Positions 34,609-45,799 of a stretch of 64,000 nucleotides of DNA are shown here, one piece after another. The stretch is taken from positions 13,911,167 through 13,975,166 of the forward strand of contig NC_087074.1 in the NCBI RefSeq assembly GCF_026151205.1, read 5' to 3'. The stretch's first letter is position 1; every line of letters begins with the position of its first letter. This stretch comes from Bolinopsis microptera. Lineage: Eukaryota; Ctenophora; Tentaculata; Lobata; Bolinopsidae. The translations under genes and the position numbers were made by a program. The notes under the pieces are model-generated. The model saw only the letters and a list, made by a program, of their open reading frames with translations. It was not told where the DNA came from and made no database searches.

Positions 34609-35185
34609 AACCTAAAAACAGATCAATTAGTTTAGAAATCATTTTGGAAATAAGAAATAAGTAAAAAATTAAATATAACTAAGCATGCAGTAGAACCCAG
34701 ATTTATCGTACCCAGATTTACCATAATCCCTGATTTACTGTATCCCTTCCCTTTCCCCAACATTGTTTTAAAAATTTCTAGTGTCTACATTTCAGTTAGA
34801 TATCACTTGATTCATTGCACAGTAAAACCCAGATTTACTGCGTCGGACTTACTGCGCCTGATTTACCGCAAACCCCGATTTACCACTGTGTTTCTTTTCC
34901 CCAAACTCTACGGTAAATCAGGGTTTTACTGAACTAAACAGCTCATAAACATGATTCTGATGTCAAGTAAGATCTAGACTGTCAGGCTTGTTATTACCTC
35001 TATCTACCCCTTACTTGATTGCTTATTAACTGTAAACATTGATTGGGAACCGTGGGGTAAAAAACCATTTGATCCCACTGGCTTAAGTTTTAAAAGTTTA
35101 TAACAACTATAAGGGGAATTGGCTTATTCCATGTCAAAAGATATCTATGGATCTAGATACTGGTGGAGAGTTGGTATAATAATAA
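34609..35185. other. CASP upstream region with inverted-repeat element
   Basis: Presumed 5' leader and promoter of CASP on the minus strand, then a pogo-like inverted repeat (34688-34931), then the unassigned 5' flank or 5' UTR of the R2-group LINE. Confidence 0.45.
34688..34931. repeat. Pogo/Tigger-like inverted-repeat fragment
   Basis: Starts CAGTAGAACCCAGATTTATC; ends CGGTAAATCAGGGTTTTACTG read on +, its inverted match. A second left-type end begins at 34820, and ACCCAGATTTACC-like words recur at least five times. Resembles short pogo/Tigger-derived MITEs. No TA duplication could be confirmed. Confidence 0.4.
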
Positions 35186-38100
35186 ACTTTTTCAAACTCT
35201 CCTACTCTCCCTACTAATGGGTCAGAGCAGGATCAACAACCTAACATCATCCCTCCAGCTCGACGTGAGAGGAAGGCTCGCACGGAGACTTCCACTCGGC
35301 ACACGTGGAGCAAGGAGGACAACATACAGCTCATGACGCTGTATTACCAGAGCCAACCATCCCGCTCTGGTTACAGGAGAAGACTCCGATCACTGTGGGA
35401 TGATGCCGGACTCTTCACTTGTACGGAACAAAGATTGGCAGACCAAGCAAGGTCAATCAGAAATAATAATCTCCTTTCAGACATAGAACTACTGGAGATT
35501 CGAGGTACTCTTCCACCTAGCGTAGTGGAAAAGGCTCCAACAACGACAACTCAAGCTTTACCCACAGTCTCCCAAGCAATCAGGACGTTGAGGGATGCAA
35601 CTATCCCAACTGTCGCCGCTGAAGAACTCACCCCCACCACAACGGTACCTGATTTTGACAAGGAGGCAATCATTGAACGGCTAAAAAGGCTCCTAGAAGA
35701 CCCTTCAGTGATAGAAACCAAGCCCCTGAGACATGTGAACAGAAAGAAGCTTATGGAGGAAACATCTCTCATCAACTCATGTATAGCAGAGATTCCAACT
35801 TCTTCAATCACTGAAACCAACACCCTATTGCTTGCAGGGGCACATTTAGTCAGCGAAAGACTTGGTGAAAAACCTGCAAATAAGAATACAGGGAAACGGA
35901 AAACTCCACTATGGAAAAGAAGAATCGAAGATAAGATTACCCAGGTTAGGAAAGACATCTCCTACCTTGAGGAGAAGAAGAAAGGTACTACCCTTAAACA
36001 AAAAATACTAGAAGGGCTCAACAGACGTCACCCTCTGTTGAAGAAAAAGGGTATACCATGCATCATTGAGGAGCTCAAGCAACGTCTTCGCGCAAAAGCA
36101 GCTAAGATAAAGAGATTTAATAAAAGATGCGAACGATACCACCAGAACAAGTTGTTTGGAAACAACCAGGGGCAGTTCTACAGAAACCTTCAAACAAACC
36201 CTGAAGAACAGGATATCTCCCACCCTGAGGCTGACAAGGATTCTTGTCTGAAGTTCTGGAAGAACATATGGGAGCAGCCGGTTGAACACAACAGTGATGC
36301 TGAATGGTTACCGGATGTCAGAACAGCACTAGCCTCAGCAGATGAACAGAGACAGTTTGTTATAACTAACACCCTGGTTGCAGATAGAGTGAAGAAAATG
36401 ACTAATTGGTCCTCTCCTGGTACAGACGGACTGCATGCTTATTGGATAAAGCACTTTAAAGAACTCCACAATAGGATTGCAGATCAACTTATGAATTGCC
36501 TAACCAACGCTGATATCCCAGACTGGATGACATTGGGACGCACGTACCTGCTCATCAAGGACCACTCGAAAGGACCCATCCCAGGCAATTTCAGACCGAT
36601 TACTTGCTTATCAGCTATGTGGAAACTGTTCACTGGTCTAATCTCAGATTCCATTTACCACCATTTAGACCAGCAAAAGCTCCTCCCCCCTGAGCAGAAA
36701 GGGTGCAAGAAGAAGAGTAGAGGATGTAAAGAACAGTTAATGATAGACAAACTCATCCTGAAGAACTGTAAACGAAGGAAGCGGAACCTGAACATGACGT
36801 TTATAGACTACAAGAAGGCGTATGATAGCGTCCCACACTCCTGGATTCTATCTTGTTTGACCATGTGTGGCATCTCTTCATGCATCATAGACCTGTTTGA
36901 AGCCTCCTTCAAACAATCGTATGTTAACCTGATGCTTGGTAAAGTTTCCCTTGGGAGAATTAAAATTAATAGAGGTCTATTCCAAGGAGACTCAGTCTCA
37001 CCTATCCACTTTATCATTAGTCTTATACCCCTGTCCATTCTTTTGAATAAGCATGACATAGGATACTCTCTGGAGAGAGGAGGTCAACCGAAAGTGTCGC
37101 ATAGGCTATATATGGACGACCTCAAGTTGTATGCCGAGAGTGAAGACGAAATGCACACACTGGTTAATACCACAGCAGAGTTCAGCAGTGACATAAAAAT
37201 GGAATTTGGGCTAGAGAAATGTGCCGTGGTGAAGGTGAAGAAGGGAGCAAGAGCCGTTTTTGAAGGCATCTCCCTACCCACAGGTGAACAGATCCATGAG
37301 TTGGAGGACGACGGCTATAAGTATCTGGGAATACTAGAAGCCAATGATATACTACACAAAGAGATGAAAGCACTGGTTACAAAAGAGTATATCAGAAGAG
37401 TTAAAAAGGTTTTGAAATCCCAGCTTCATGGCAGGAATAGTATACAAGCGATTAACACCTGGGCTGTACCTGTGATAAGATATGGAGCTGGAATTCTCTC
37501 ATGGAATGCTGGGGAGACCAAAGCCTTAGATGTCAAGACCCGGAAACTGATGAGGATACATGGAGCTCACCACCCCCAAGGAGATGTTGATCGGTTATAC
37601 GTCAGCCGTCAACTGGGTGGCCGTGGGCTACATAGTATAGAGGAAGTCGTTAAGAGAGAGGAGAATGCACTCACCACTTATGTGGTGAGAAGTAGAGACC
37701 CAGAACTGATTGCTCTGAAGGACTACTTTGTCAAAGACAAGATACTCTTGGGTGAAGAGATAGAGAAAGATATTGACCGAACACAACGCGAGGAAATCCG
37801 CAAGGAGAAATGGACTGCTAAAGTGATACACGGACAGTTCCCAAGGCAGATGATGGGTACAGCAGACCCGTTAACCTCTTGGAACTGGCTCACCCAACAA
37901 GATTTGAAGAAGGAGACAGAAGGATTGTTGATAGCAGCCCAAGACCAAGCACTTAGGACTAATTACGTGAAGCACAGGATTGACAAAACACCTGGCTCTT
38001 CTCCCCTCTGCAGACTCTGCAGAAATCATTACGAGACAATAGACCACATACTGAATGGGTGCCCAAAACTTTCACAGACAGAATATAAGTGTCGGCATGA

Positions 38101-38578
38101 CAAAGTAGCTGCCGCATTGCACTGGAGTCTGTGCAAGGAATACGGCTTCCCACGCAGTAAAAGGTGGTACGAACACCGGGCAGAGAAGGTGCTGGAGAAC
38201 GGACAAGTCAAGATATTGTGGGACTTCCATGTCCAGTCGGACCACGTTATCGAACACTGTAGACCGGATCTCCTCCTGGTAGACAAGGTAACCAACGCAG
38301 CAACCATCATTGACGTTGCAGTCCCAGGAGATACCCGGATCTTGGATAGAGAACAAGAAAAGATTCTGAAATATCAAGACCTGAAAAGAGAAATTAAGAA
38401 GAACTGGAATTTACGAAAGGTCACAATCGTCCCTGTGGTGATAGGCGCATTAGGAACTATCACCATAAACTTTCGTAAACACCTCGACGCAGTCCACTGC
38501 AATCTGAGCATCTCTAATCTCCAGAAGACAGCTCTGCTTGGATCAGCCAGGATTCTCAGGATGGTCTTAGACATATAA
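35186..38578 (+). CDS. R2-group LINE polyprotein: Myb-like, reverse transcriptase, endonuclease
   Basis: The frame is open from just after a TAA at 35183-35185; the first ATG is at 35333. From that Met the product is 1081 residues. A Myb/SANT-like DNA-binding region straddles the first ATG (RHTWSKEDNIQLMTLYY, then TEQRLADQARSI), so translation probably starts upstream without an ATG, or the 5' end is incomplete. The reverse transcriptase has GTDGLHAYWIK, FIDYKKAYDSV, and catalytic YMDD at residues 593-596. A CCHC knuckle (CRLC...H...C) precedes a PD-(D/E)xK type endonuclease with RPDLLLV at 977 and IIDVAVPGD. Target-primed reverse transcription in the nucleus is the family mechanism. The clade within the R2/R4/NeSL group is not assigned. 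Confidence 0.9.
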   Translation, partial: TFSNSPTLPTNGSEQDQQPNIIPPARRERKARTETSTRHTWSKEDNIQLMTLYYQSQPSRSGYRRRLRSLWDDAGLFTCTEQRLADQARSIRNNNLLSDIELLEIRGTLPPSVVEKAPTTTTQALPTVSQAIRTLRDATIPTVAAEELTPTTTVPDFDKEAIIERLKRLLEDPSVIETKPLRHVNRKKLMEETSLINSCIAEIPTSSITETNTLLLAGAHLVSERLGEKPANKNTGKRKTPLWKRRIEDKITQVRKDISYLEEKKKGTTLKQKILEGLNRRHPLLKKKGIPCIIEELKQRLRAKAAKIKRFNKRCERYHQNKLFGNNQGQFYRNLQTNPEEQDISHPEADKDSCLKFWKNIWEQPVEHNSDAEWLPDVRTALASADEQRQFVITNTLVADRVKKMTNWSSPGTDGLHAYWIKHFKELHNRIADQLMNCLTNADIPDWMTLGRTYLLIKDHSKGPIPGNFRPITCLSAMWKLFTGLISDSIYHHLDQQKLLPPEQKGCKKKSRGCKEQLMIDKLILKNCKRRKRNLNMTFIDYKKAYDSVPHSWILSCLTMCGISSCIIDLFEASFKQSYVNLMLGKVSLGRIKINRGLFQGDSVSPIHFIISLIPLSILLNKHDIGYSLERGGQPKVSHRLYMDDLKLYAESEDEMHTLVNTTAEFSSDIKMEFGLEKCAVVKVKKGARAVFEGISLPTGEQIHELEDDGYKYLGILEANDILHKEMKALVTKEYIRRVKKVLKSQLHGRNSIQAINTWAVPVIRYGAGILSWNAGETKALDVKTRKLMRIHGAHHPQGDVDRLYVSRQLGGRGLHSIEEVVKREENALTTYVVRSRDPELIALKDYFVKDKILLGEEIEKDIDRTQREEIRKEKWTAKVIHGQFPRQMMGTADPLTSWNWLTQQDLKKETEGLLIAAQDQALRTNYVKHRIDKTPGSSPLCRLCRNHYETIDHILNGCPKLSQTEYKCRHDKVAAALHWSLCKEYGFPRSKRWYEHRAEKVLENGQVKILWDFHVQSDHVIEHCRPDLLLVDKVTNAATIIDVAVPGDTRILDREQEKILKYQDLKREIKKNWNLRKVTIVPVVIGALGTITINFRKHLDAVHCNLSISNLQKTALLGSARILRMVLDI

Positions 38579-39376
38579 TATATTTGAGTGTATAATACAC
38601 TGTAAATACTCTTTTTTTTTAGTTTAATTTTCACTGGGTACTCTAATAAACACTTTTTACCTGGTCCTCTTATTTTTTTTCCCTTGCTATGCAAGCCCTG
38701 TCTCTTGTTTATACAATTTTTAACTCGTATATTGGGTAGATTGAGTATTTATTATGGATTTTATATTGTTGTTAGCCCTGCTGATTTGTGTATTAGTAAT
38801 GATTACCTATCTGATGGACTACGGTATATACAGTTGATGGTAGTTTTCTCTTATTTTTCTTCTCTTGCTCTGCAAGCCCTGATTCTTGTATAAACATATT
38901 GTTTGATATAATATTGTATATTTTTGTATTGATTGTGGTATTTTGTGTGCCAGATTCAGCAATGGGTTCTTGCTGAATCACTGTATATTACACTCTGTGA
39001 CTAGTCCCTTTGATCCATCTCTTGCCCTGCAAGCCCTGTTTCTTGTCTATACAGCATATAATTATCATGTATCACATTGTAGTATGTAATAAACATTTGT
39101 AGTAGTGTAGGATTGTTTGAATTTCTTTTTGCTATGTTTTATAATATTTATTTGTATAATTTGTGAGTGTTTCTCCCGCTTTTCTTCCCTTGCGCAGCAA
39201 GCCCTGTCTCTTGTAAAAACAACCTTGAAAGTTTTGTAGATACATATAGTTTCTACACCTTTATCCTCTGGTCCCTAGGGTCAGCTGATCCCGGGCCAGA
39301 GGAAAACTACCGACTGCCAAGGTCTGACGCCTAGGCAGTCGAGACCTCTTATTGAGACCCTTTATAATAATAATAG
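38579..39376 (+). other. LINE 3' UTR, copy 1, with four CTTGC hairpins
   Basis: Non-coding tail of the R2-group LINE. Four times, about 160-180 bases apart (38683, 38865, 39021 and 39190), the motif CTTGC-N2-4-GCAAGCCCTG occurs, a 5-bp hairpin followed by a constant CCCTG, then TCTTGT. Ends with an inverted GACTGCC/GGCAGTC pair, then GAGACCCTTTATAATAATAA. Confidence 0.75.
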
Positions 39377-39378
39377 TA

Positions 39379-40105
39379 ATAAACACTTTTTACCTGGTCC
39401 TCTTATATCTCTTCCCTTGCTATGCAAGCCCTGTCTCTTGTTTATACAATTTTTAACCCGTATATTGGGTAGACTGTGTATTTGTTATGTATTTTATATT
39501 AAATACAGTTTTGTGTACAAGTAATTATTGTTATTTACTGGACTAAGGGGTATACATGTGTTGGAGTTTTTCTCTTATTCTTCTTCTCTTGCTCTGCATG
39601 CCCTGATTCTTGTATAAACATGATGTTTGTTTAAATATTGTATATTCTTGTATTGATTGTGGTATTTTGTGGGTCAGATTCAGCAATACCCAATGGGTAC
39701 TTGCTGAATCACTGTTTTATACACTCTGTAGCCAGTCCCTGTGTTCCGTCCCTTGCCCTGCAAGCCCTGTTTCTTGATAATACAGCATTTATTTATCGTG
39801 TATTACATTGTAGTATGTAATAAACATTTGTAGTAGTGTAGGATTGTTTTAATTTCTTTTTGCTAGGTTTTATAATATTTATTTGTATAATTTGTGATTG
39901 TTTCTCCTGGTTTTCTTCCCTTGCGTAGCAAGCCCTGTCTCTTGTAAAAACAACCTCGAAAGATTTGTAGATACACATAGTCTCTACACCTTTACCCTCT
40001 GGTCCCTAGGGTCAGCTGATCCCGGGCCAGAGGAAATCTACCGACTGCCAAGGTTTGACGCCTAGGCAGTCGAGACCTCTTATTGAGACCCTTTATAATA
40101 ATAAT
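39379..40105 (+). repeat. Second tandem copy of the LINE 3' UTR
   Basis: About 730 bp starting near AAACACTTTTTACCTGGTCC, collinear with copy 1 and differing by scattered substitutions. It has the same four hairpin motifs (39416, 39588, 39752, 39919; the second has GCATG). It lacks the ORF. Either a 5'-truncated insertion into the TAA tail of copy 1 or a tandem duplication. Confidence 0.85.
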
Positions 40106-40732
40106 TCTATACAGTTACATAATTGAAACAATTATGGCCCCTTATTGTGGACAGAGTATGTGTCTTCATTGAAGTGTCCTGGTATAAACTTATCTGAGTG
40201 ACTGCATTAAAATAATTTAAGGAGAGTTCTCTTAAAACATTGGGGATAAATACTAAGACCTAAAAAATCAAAACAAAATGCAGCCACCTAATTTGTTGTT
40301 AAGCTTTCTCTCCTCCTACGATTGACTAGTGGGACCATCTTTGAGGAGTATTAGGAACTTAGACCATTACAAATACCGTACTGTAAATTTGCAAGGTATG
40401 TGGACTAAGTGGGTCGAGAGTACTCGACTTGAAAGTGGGTGTTGACAATGTGGGGAGAGTTGGACTGTCTAATACAAAACAGTAATTTAATCAGCTTCTA
40501 TAATATAACCAGCTTAAGTTACCCATAACTTTTTGATATAAAATACCTTTGGATAGTATTGTGTTTTGGTAAATTTTAACGCCTAAAAATTGGCCAAAAG
40601 AAGACATTGTGATATCGTCTGATAGCACTGAGTCTTATGAGCCCCGATGCAGTGGATTGGCTTAGGATTAGTAAAACAAATTTTTTTTAGTAAAACAAAT
40701 TTTATTTTATACCCACAATCAATTCATATTTA
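40106..40732. other. Spacer between LINE and Gypsy element
   Basis: AT-rich, no gene. A short direct repeat TTTAGTAAAACAAATTTT lies near 40665-40705. Confidence 0.6.
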
Positions 40733-40737
40733 GTTCA

Positions 40738-40866
40738 TGTTATATATTCTAGTAATTTATTGTATGATTAACCGATATACTATTCAGGATGACTACCTGG
40801 GTTTTGGTTTTGGTTTAGCTTTTAGCTTTTAGTCTTGCGTTTACCTTGTCACAACGATTCATAACA
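40738..40866 (+). repeat. Gypsy 5' LTR (129 bp)
   Basis: Starts TGTTATATATTCTAG, ends ATTCATAACA; matches 46860-46990 apart from a TA length difference. Unusually short for a Gypsy LTR. Confidence 0.92.
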
Positions 40867-41379
40867 ATGGCGACGAGTCTGGTTTCGAACTTACGCTTAT
40901 CCAAGGAACACGATTGTGTCAGAGAGTGGCTGGAAATCTTTGAAAACGCTGCTTCTGTCTTCATTTTCGCACACGCAGATAAGTTACCAGATGACGCAGA
41001 AGAGAAAACTGCTAAAAAAGCAGAACTCATGAGAACACTGTTAACAGTCAATCTGGGGCCTGACGCGTTGAAGAAGTTGCGTGCATTTACATTTCCAGAT
41101 GAAATTAAAGACACTACCTACGCTACCCTGAGAAAAACTCTTGTTGATCAGTTATCACCCAAAACAAACATTGTAGCTCAACAGCAGAAGTTTATGACGT
41201 TGAATCAGATTGCTGGTGAATCCTTATGTACTTTTATGTCACGATTGAAGGAAGCTGCTAATGTTTGTCAGTTCGGTGATTTGTTTGATTTAAAGGATGA
41301 GGGGACCTTAGAATTTACTTCCAAATATTCGCGTTTAAGTCCTGTGAAAGTGTGTAGAATCAAAAAATACGCCGGACTG
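40867..41379 (+). pseudogene. Gypsy gag, 5' part, cut by an insertion
   Basis: ATG at 40867 abuts the LTR end with no leader, so the primer-binding region (TGGCGACGAGTC) overlaps the first gag codons. The product is capsid-like: helical, charged, without motifs that can be named. True gag ends at 41293, where the inserted element starts; the frame then reads on into the insert to a TGA at 41380-41382. The rest of gag resumes at 42594. Confidence 0.75.
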
Positions 41380-42589
41380 TGAAATCGATAATTCGTGCAA
41401 TATCACGCCGCGCTCCTATTGGCTGATAGCAATTTTGGGCTGTGACGTCACTTATGTATGTGTTAAGACCAACGTGCGCTGCGTGCACACCCTTCGCTCG
41501 TGTCAACATTTTGTTTCTGTTCTGTTTTAATTACGTCGTGTTACCTTTGGCGTTTGTGAGAGCGGTATCTTTGGTTGCACTGAATTAGTCTAAGTTTGAA
41601 GTTACGAATAATTCTCATTAATAGTTAAATGTAACTCAGAAAGGCTTTCTTCTAGTTGTAGTAGGTATTTCTATTTATAAATAGCTAAGATAAGTAGCAT
41701 TCGCTAGCTAAACCACAAACTGCTATTTTGTTTTGACTTGTTTGAAACCCGATATGGACACAATCTAAAAATCGATTGAATGTATGATGTAGTAGAAGAC
41801 ATTTTACTAGCTGGCCCTGGCGCCTCTAGTCCTATCTGAGTGCGCACGTGCGGTTTGACACTGAGCGTGTACCGGCCTTTAGTTGTACACTCATTTATAA
41901 TTTACCGTTTTAGTTTGCTGTGACTTGAGTGTAAAGCGTAACGAATGTGGATGTGTTCGTCTGCTATGCTTGGTATAATATTGTTTGGTGTAATAGTTGC
42001 AAATCTTGCTTACGTTATAAGTAGTGTCACATAGTGAGTTAGAACTTAAAAGCTTGCTGCTTGTCCAACTGGAATGAAGACATGCATTTCATACCTACCC
42101 GATCCATTTTTATTAGGACCGTGTTGTGTTGATATGACATGTTGATATATCAACTGTGATACAATACAGGGGGTTGCTAGGTGTTACGTTGGGAGCTATA
42201 AATATACATAATTTACATGCCTTTCTGTGTGACTTCAATCTTATTTCAGGTGTATCTCGGCTCATGGTTATCGTAGGGTGATAATTCTTTTTTCAACCGG
42301 TCATAAAAAGTCTCCTCTCCATTGGTTATAGGCTCGTTAGTATCGTAAATTGTTAATGTATTCTTAATTAGTAATTTAGTCGGCCCGCACGCTCATTTTA
42401 CCTGTATTTCTATATGCGCGGATCAGAGCAACTCACATAATTGACGTCACAGGTTCAAATTGTTTTGGCTGGATATCTCGGCGCGCGAATGAAATACAAC
42501 TTTGCGGATTTCACTAAAGTGGTTTTTACGATTAATGTAATAATAGGATTTGCACGAGAAAAAAACTTTTTCTAAGGTCCCCTCATCCT
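41294..42589. mobile_element. TTAA-flanked non-autonomous element inside gag
   Basis: 1296 bp with perfect 20-bp inverted ends (AGGATGAGGGGACCTTAGAA) and TTAA on each side (41290-41293 and 42590-42593). TTAA is the target of piggyBac and some Sola elements. No transposase. Subterminal CRE-type words TGACGTCA occur in inverted orientation at 41443-41450 and 42442-42449, and an inverted CCAAT box (CTATTGGCTG) lies near 41417. Confidence 0.85.
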
Positions 42590-42593
42590 TTAA

Positions 42594-45500
42594 TGGTGCG
42601 TACACGTTTTGTGGCTGGACTATCCTCTGATAGGATACGTGCTGAACTCATATCAGAATCTGCTACCAACGACACGTCTGCCAGCCTGTTTGATAAAGCT
42701 CAGACGAAGGAGAACGCTCTGCAAAGTTCAATTTCAGTCATAACACACTTTGTTCAAAAACCCGGGAAGTTTCAAAAACCTCAAAACTCTAAGTTCCATC
42801 AGAAGGCCGACCTTAGCATTGTTTGTTCACGTTGTACTGTTCGTGGTCATGTTGCGAAAAACTGCAAAGTTCGTTGCAGAAACTGTCGCAAACCCGGACA
42901 TATCGCGAAGAACTGTCGTTCTGCTAAGAAGCAATCCCATTGTGTTGAAGGGATTGGTGATCATGATGATGGCAACGCTTGCGCTGCTGATTATGGGTAC
43001 ACACATCAAGAGTCGGAGAACACGTTGTACTGCGTGGAGACGGCTGATCCTGTCCAGATTCCAGTACAGACTCCTGTTCCCGATGGTACTCTTCCTGCAT
43101 CAGTTGTTAGTAATTTATCCAGTTGGATTGATTGTAATCAGAAACCATTTCTTAAAGTTAAGATTAATGATAAGATTTTGAAAATGGAGTTAGATACTGG
43201 TTCATCTTTAAGCTGTATAAGTAAGTCTGATTTTGCTAGACTAGGACTAACTGATTGCCAGATTGTTCCATGTTCCCAGAAATTGCGAGTAGCTAATTTT
43301 AATTGTGAAAGCATTCACTGCAAGGCCCTTGTAAACGTTGAATTTAGAGGTAAGAAATGGATTTTACCACTATATGTTGTCGATTGTCGGTTTCCCACAC
43401 TCCTAGGTCGAGAGTGGATCATCCAGATGTTTGGTAAAGACTGGTTGGATCATATGATAGGACTTGTTGATGTTGAGCAATCTTACGCTGTCTCCAAGCT
43501 TCAGAGAGATGAATTTGTTAGTGAGATACTCCGCAGTCCTGTGTTCGATCCTGGTGTTGGAACTGTTAAAGAATTCGAAGCTTGTCTACAATTTAAGCCT
43601 GATGCGAGAGCAAAGTTTTGCAAGGCAAGGCAGGTCCCATTTACCATCGTAGACAAGGTTGGGAAAGCCATAGACGAGTTAGTGAAGAATGGACAGCTGA
43701 TTCCAACAGAGCACTCAGACTGGGCTTCACCCATAGTTCCTGTCATGAAAGCGGATGGTACGATTCGCATATGTGGTGACTACAAGACTACCGTAAATCC
43801 TAATCTTGACACAGCTATTTACCCACTTCCTAGGATAGAAGATTGCTTGAGTAAGATTGTCGGAGGTAAACTGTTTACTAAGCTGGATATCAGAGCCGCT
43901 TATAATAGTTTGAAGTTAAGAGAATGTGACCAAAAGATTGTGACTTTGAACACACACAAAGGATTGTTCAGTCCTACTTCTCTACCATTCGGTATTTCAT
44001 CTGCCGGACCGATATTTGAACGCAAGATTGATGATACCTTGAGAAAGACAGAGAACACAGCATGGCGTGTTGACGACATTCTAATAACTGGACCTGATGA
44101 TGAGAGTCACATGAAGAACGTGAGAACGGTGATTACAGCACTAAAGAAAGAAGGCTACAAATGCCGGCTAGACAAGTGTGTTTTCATGGAGCCTAAGGTT
44201 ACATTTCTTGGCCATGAAGTATCTGCTGACGGGATAAGACCGCTGAGTTCGAAAGTTGAAACCATAGTGAGAGCACCGTATCCTACTACTAGAGCGGAGA
44301 TGATATCATTTCTTGGTGGTGCACAGTACTATTCACGTTTTATTCCCAACATGTCAACAGTTGTTGAACCACTTAACCGTTTAAGACCCGCTGACAGTAT
44401 TTTCCACTTTGGAGATAGAGAAAAGAGAGCTTTTGATGAGTTAAAAGCACTGTTATCGTCTGACTTGGTTCTAACAGTCTACAACCCTGAGCTGGAGTTA
44501 AAGCTTGACACGGACGCTTCATCCGTTGGTTTAGGAGCTGTTATGTCACATATTGATGAAAATGGGACAGAGCGACCGATCGAGTATATATCTCGAACTC
44601 TAACGAAATCTGAGAGAAACTATTCCATGATAGAAAAAGAAGCATTGGCAATAGTTTGGGCGACTAAGAGACTGCACCGTTATCTTTTTGGACGACCGTT
44701 TACCCTAGTTACAGACCACAAGCCGCTGGAATCTATCTTTCACCCTAGTCGTGGAATTCCTAGCATGGTGGCAGGTCGTTTACAACGATGGTCATTGTTC
44801 CTAAGCGGTTACACTTACAAGATCCAGTTTCGACCCACTGGTAAACATTGTAATGCTGATCTATGTTCCCGTTTTCCACTGCCTTTAGACACATCGGCAG
44901 AGACGAGAGAGTTTGATGACGAGTTAACAGAGGAGTTTGAAATGAAACCTCTAGATACTCTTTTCAGCGTGCACTACTTCGGTGATGACAAACCTTTGAT
45001 TGACGCTGAGTTAATAGCTAGTCACACGAGAAGAGACAAGACACTTGGTCGAGTGTTACAGTTTGTTAAAGACGGCTGGAACGAGAAACCCCCTGTTGAT
45101 GTCGAGCTGAAACCGTTTTACACACGTCGAAACGAGTTGTCAGTAGACCAAAACTGTATTGTCTGGGGATCTCGAGTTTTTATTCCAGAGAGTATGAGAA
45201 AGAGCGTGCTTTCAATGCTTCATGTAACACACATGGGCATTTCACAGACCAAAGCACAAGCGAGAGGCTATGTTTATTGGCCAAACATGGATGCTGAGAT
45301 CGAGAAAATGGTTAAACTATGTGAACCATGTCAACTAAACCAGAAGAAACCCGCTAGATCTACACCACACCCATGGGCTAAAACTATGGAGGCTTGGGAG
45401 CGGATTCATCTAGATTTCTGTGGACCCTTTCTTGGATCTATGTGGCTGATAGTTATCTGTTCGTATTCAAAATGGTTAGAAGTTGTTAGAATGACGAACA

Positions 45501-45796
45501 TTACAAGTAAGAGAGTGATTCAAGAGTTACGAGATATCTTTAGCCGTTGGGGACTACCCAAGATACTAGTATCAGACAATGGATCGAGTTTAACTTCAGA
45601 AGAGTTTAAAGTATTCACGAATAATAACCAGATTCGACACGTGCTTATTCCTGCTTACTCACCTGCAAGTAATGGACAAGCAGAAGTTGCAGTCGGACTG
45701 TTTAAAAGAGCTATGAAACGGATGATCTTGAAAAACCCTGACGTTATGTGTAACCTGGCTGACGCTGACTGGCTACTAAACTACCGCAACACACCA
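42594..45796 (+). pseudogene. Gypsy gag 3' part and pol (protease, RT, RNase H, integrase)
   Basis: Long frame resuming after the TTAA element. Two CCHC zinc knuckles (CSRCTVRGHVAKNC and CRNCRKPGHIAKNC) mark nucleocapsid. Aspartic protease DTGSS begins at residue 201, counted from 42593. The reverse transcriptase has LFTKLDIRAAYN and catalytic VDD at 493-495. RNase H has LKLDTDASSVGLGAVM. The integrase has an HHCC finger ending CEPCQLNQ and the D, D (VSDNGSS) and E (NGQAEVA) triad. It stops at an in-frame TAA (45797-45799) in the integrase C-terminal part; the same frame continues beyond. Broken by the insertion and the stop. Confidence 0.93.
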
Positions 45797-45799
45797 TAA

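Larger units (their letters stand above)
35186..39376 (+). mobile_element. R2-group (restriction-like endonuclease) LINE
   Basis: Non-LTR retrotransposon with one long ORF and a 3' UTR ending in TAA repeats (near 39362-39375). The 5' boundary is not resolved. A partial second copy of its 3' UTR follows directly. The ORF has no internal stop, so the copy may be young. Confidence 0.85.

Noticed and set aside
38683-39936. Regular repeats as a CRISPR array
   Set aside because: Spacing is about 160-180 bp, repeats are under 20 bp, the spacers between the two copies are not unique, and the DNA is animal nuclear. It is a duplicated LINE 3' UTR.
40846-40866. Gag start upstream of 40867
   Set aside because: That start is a TTG inside the LTR; the first ATG is at 40867.
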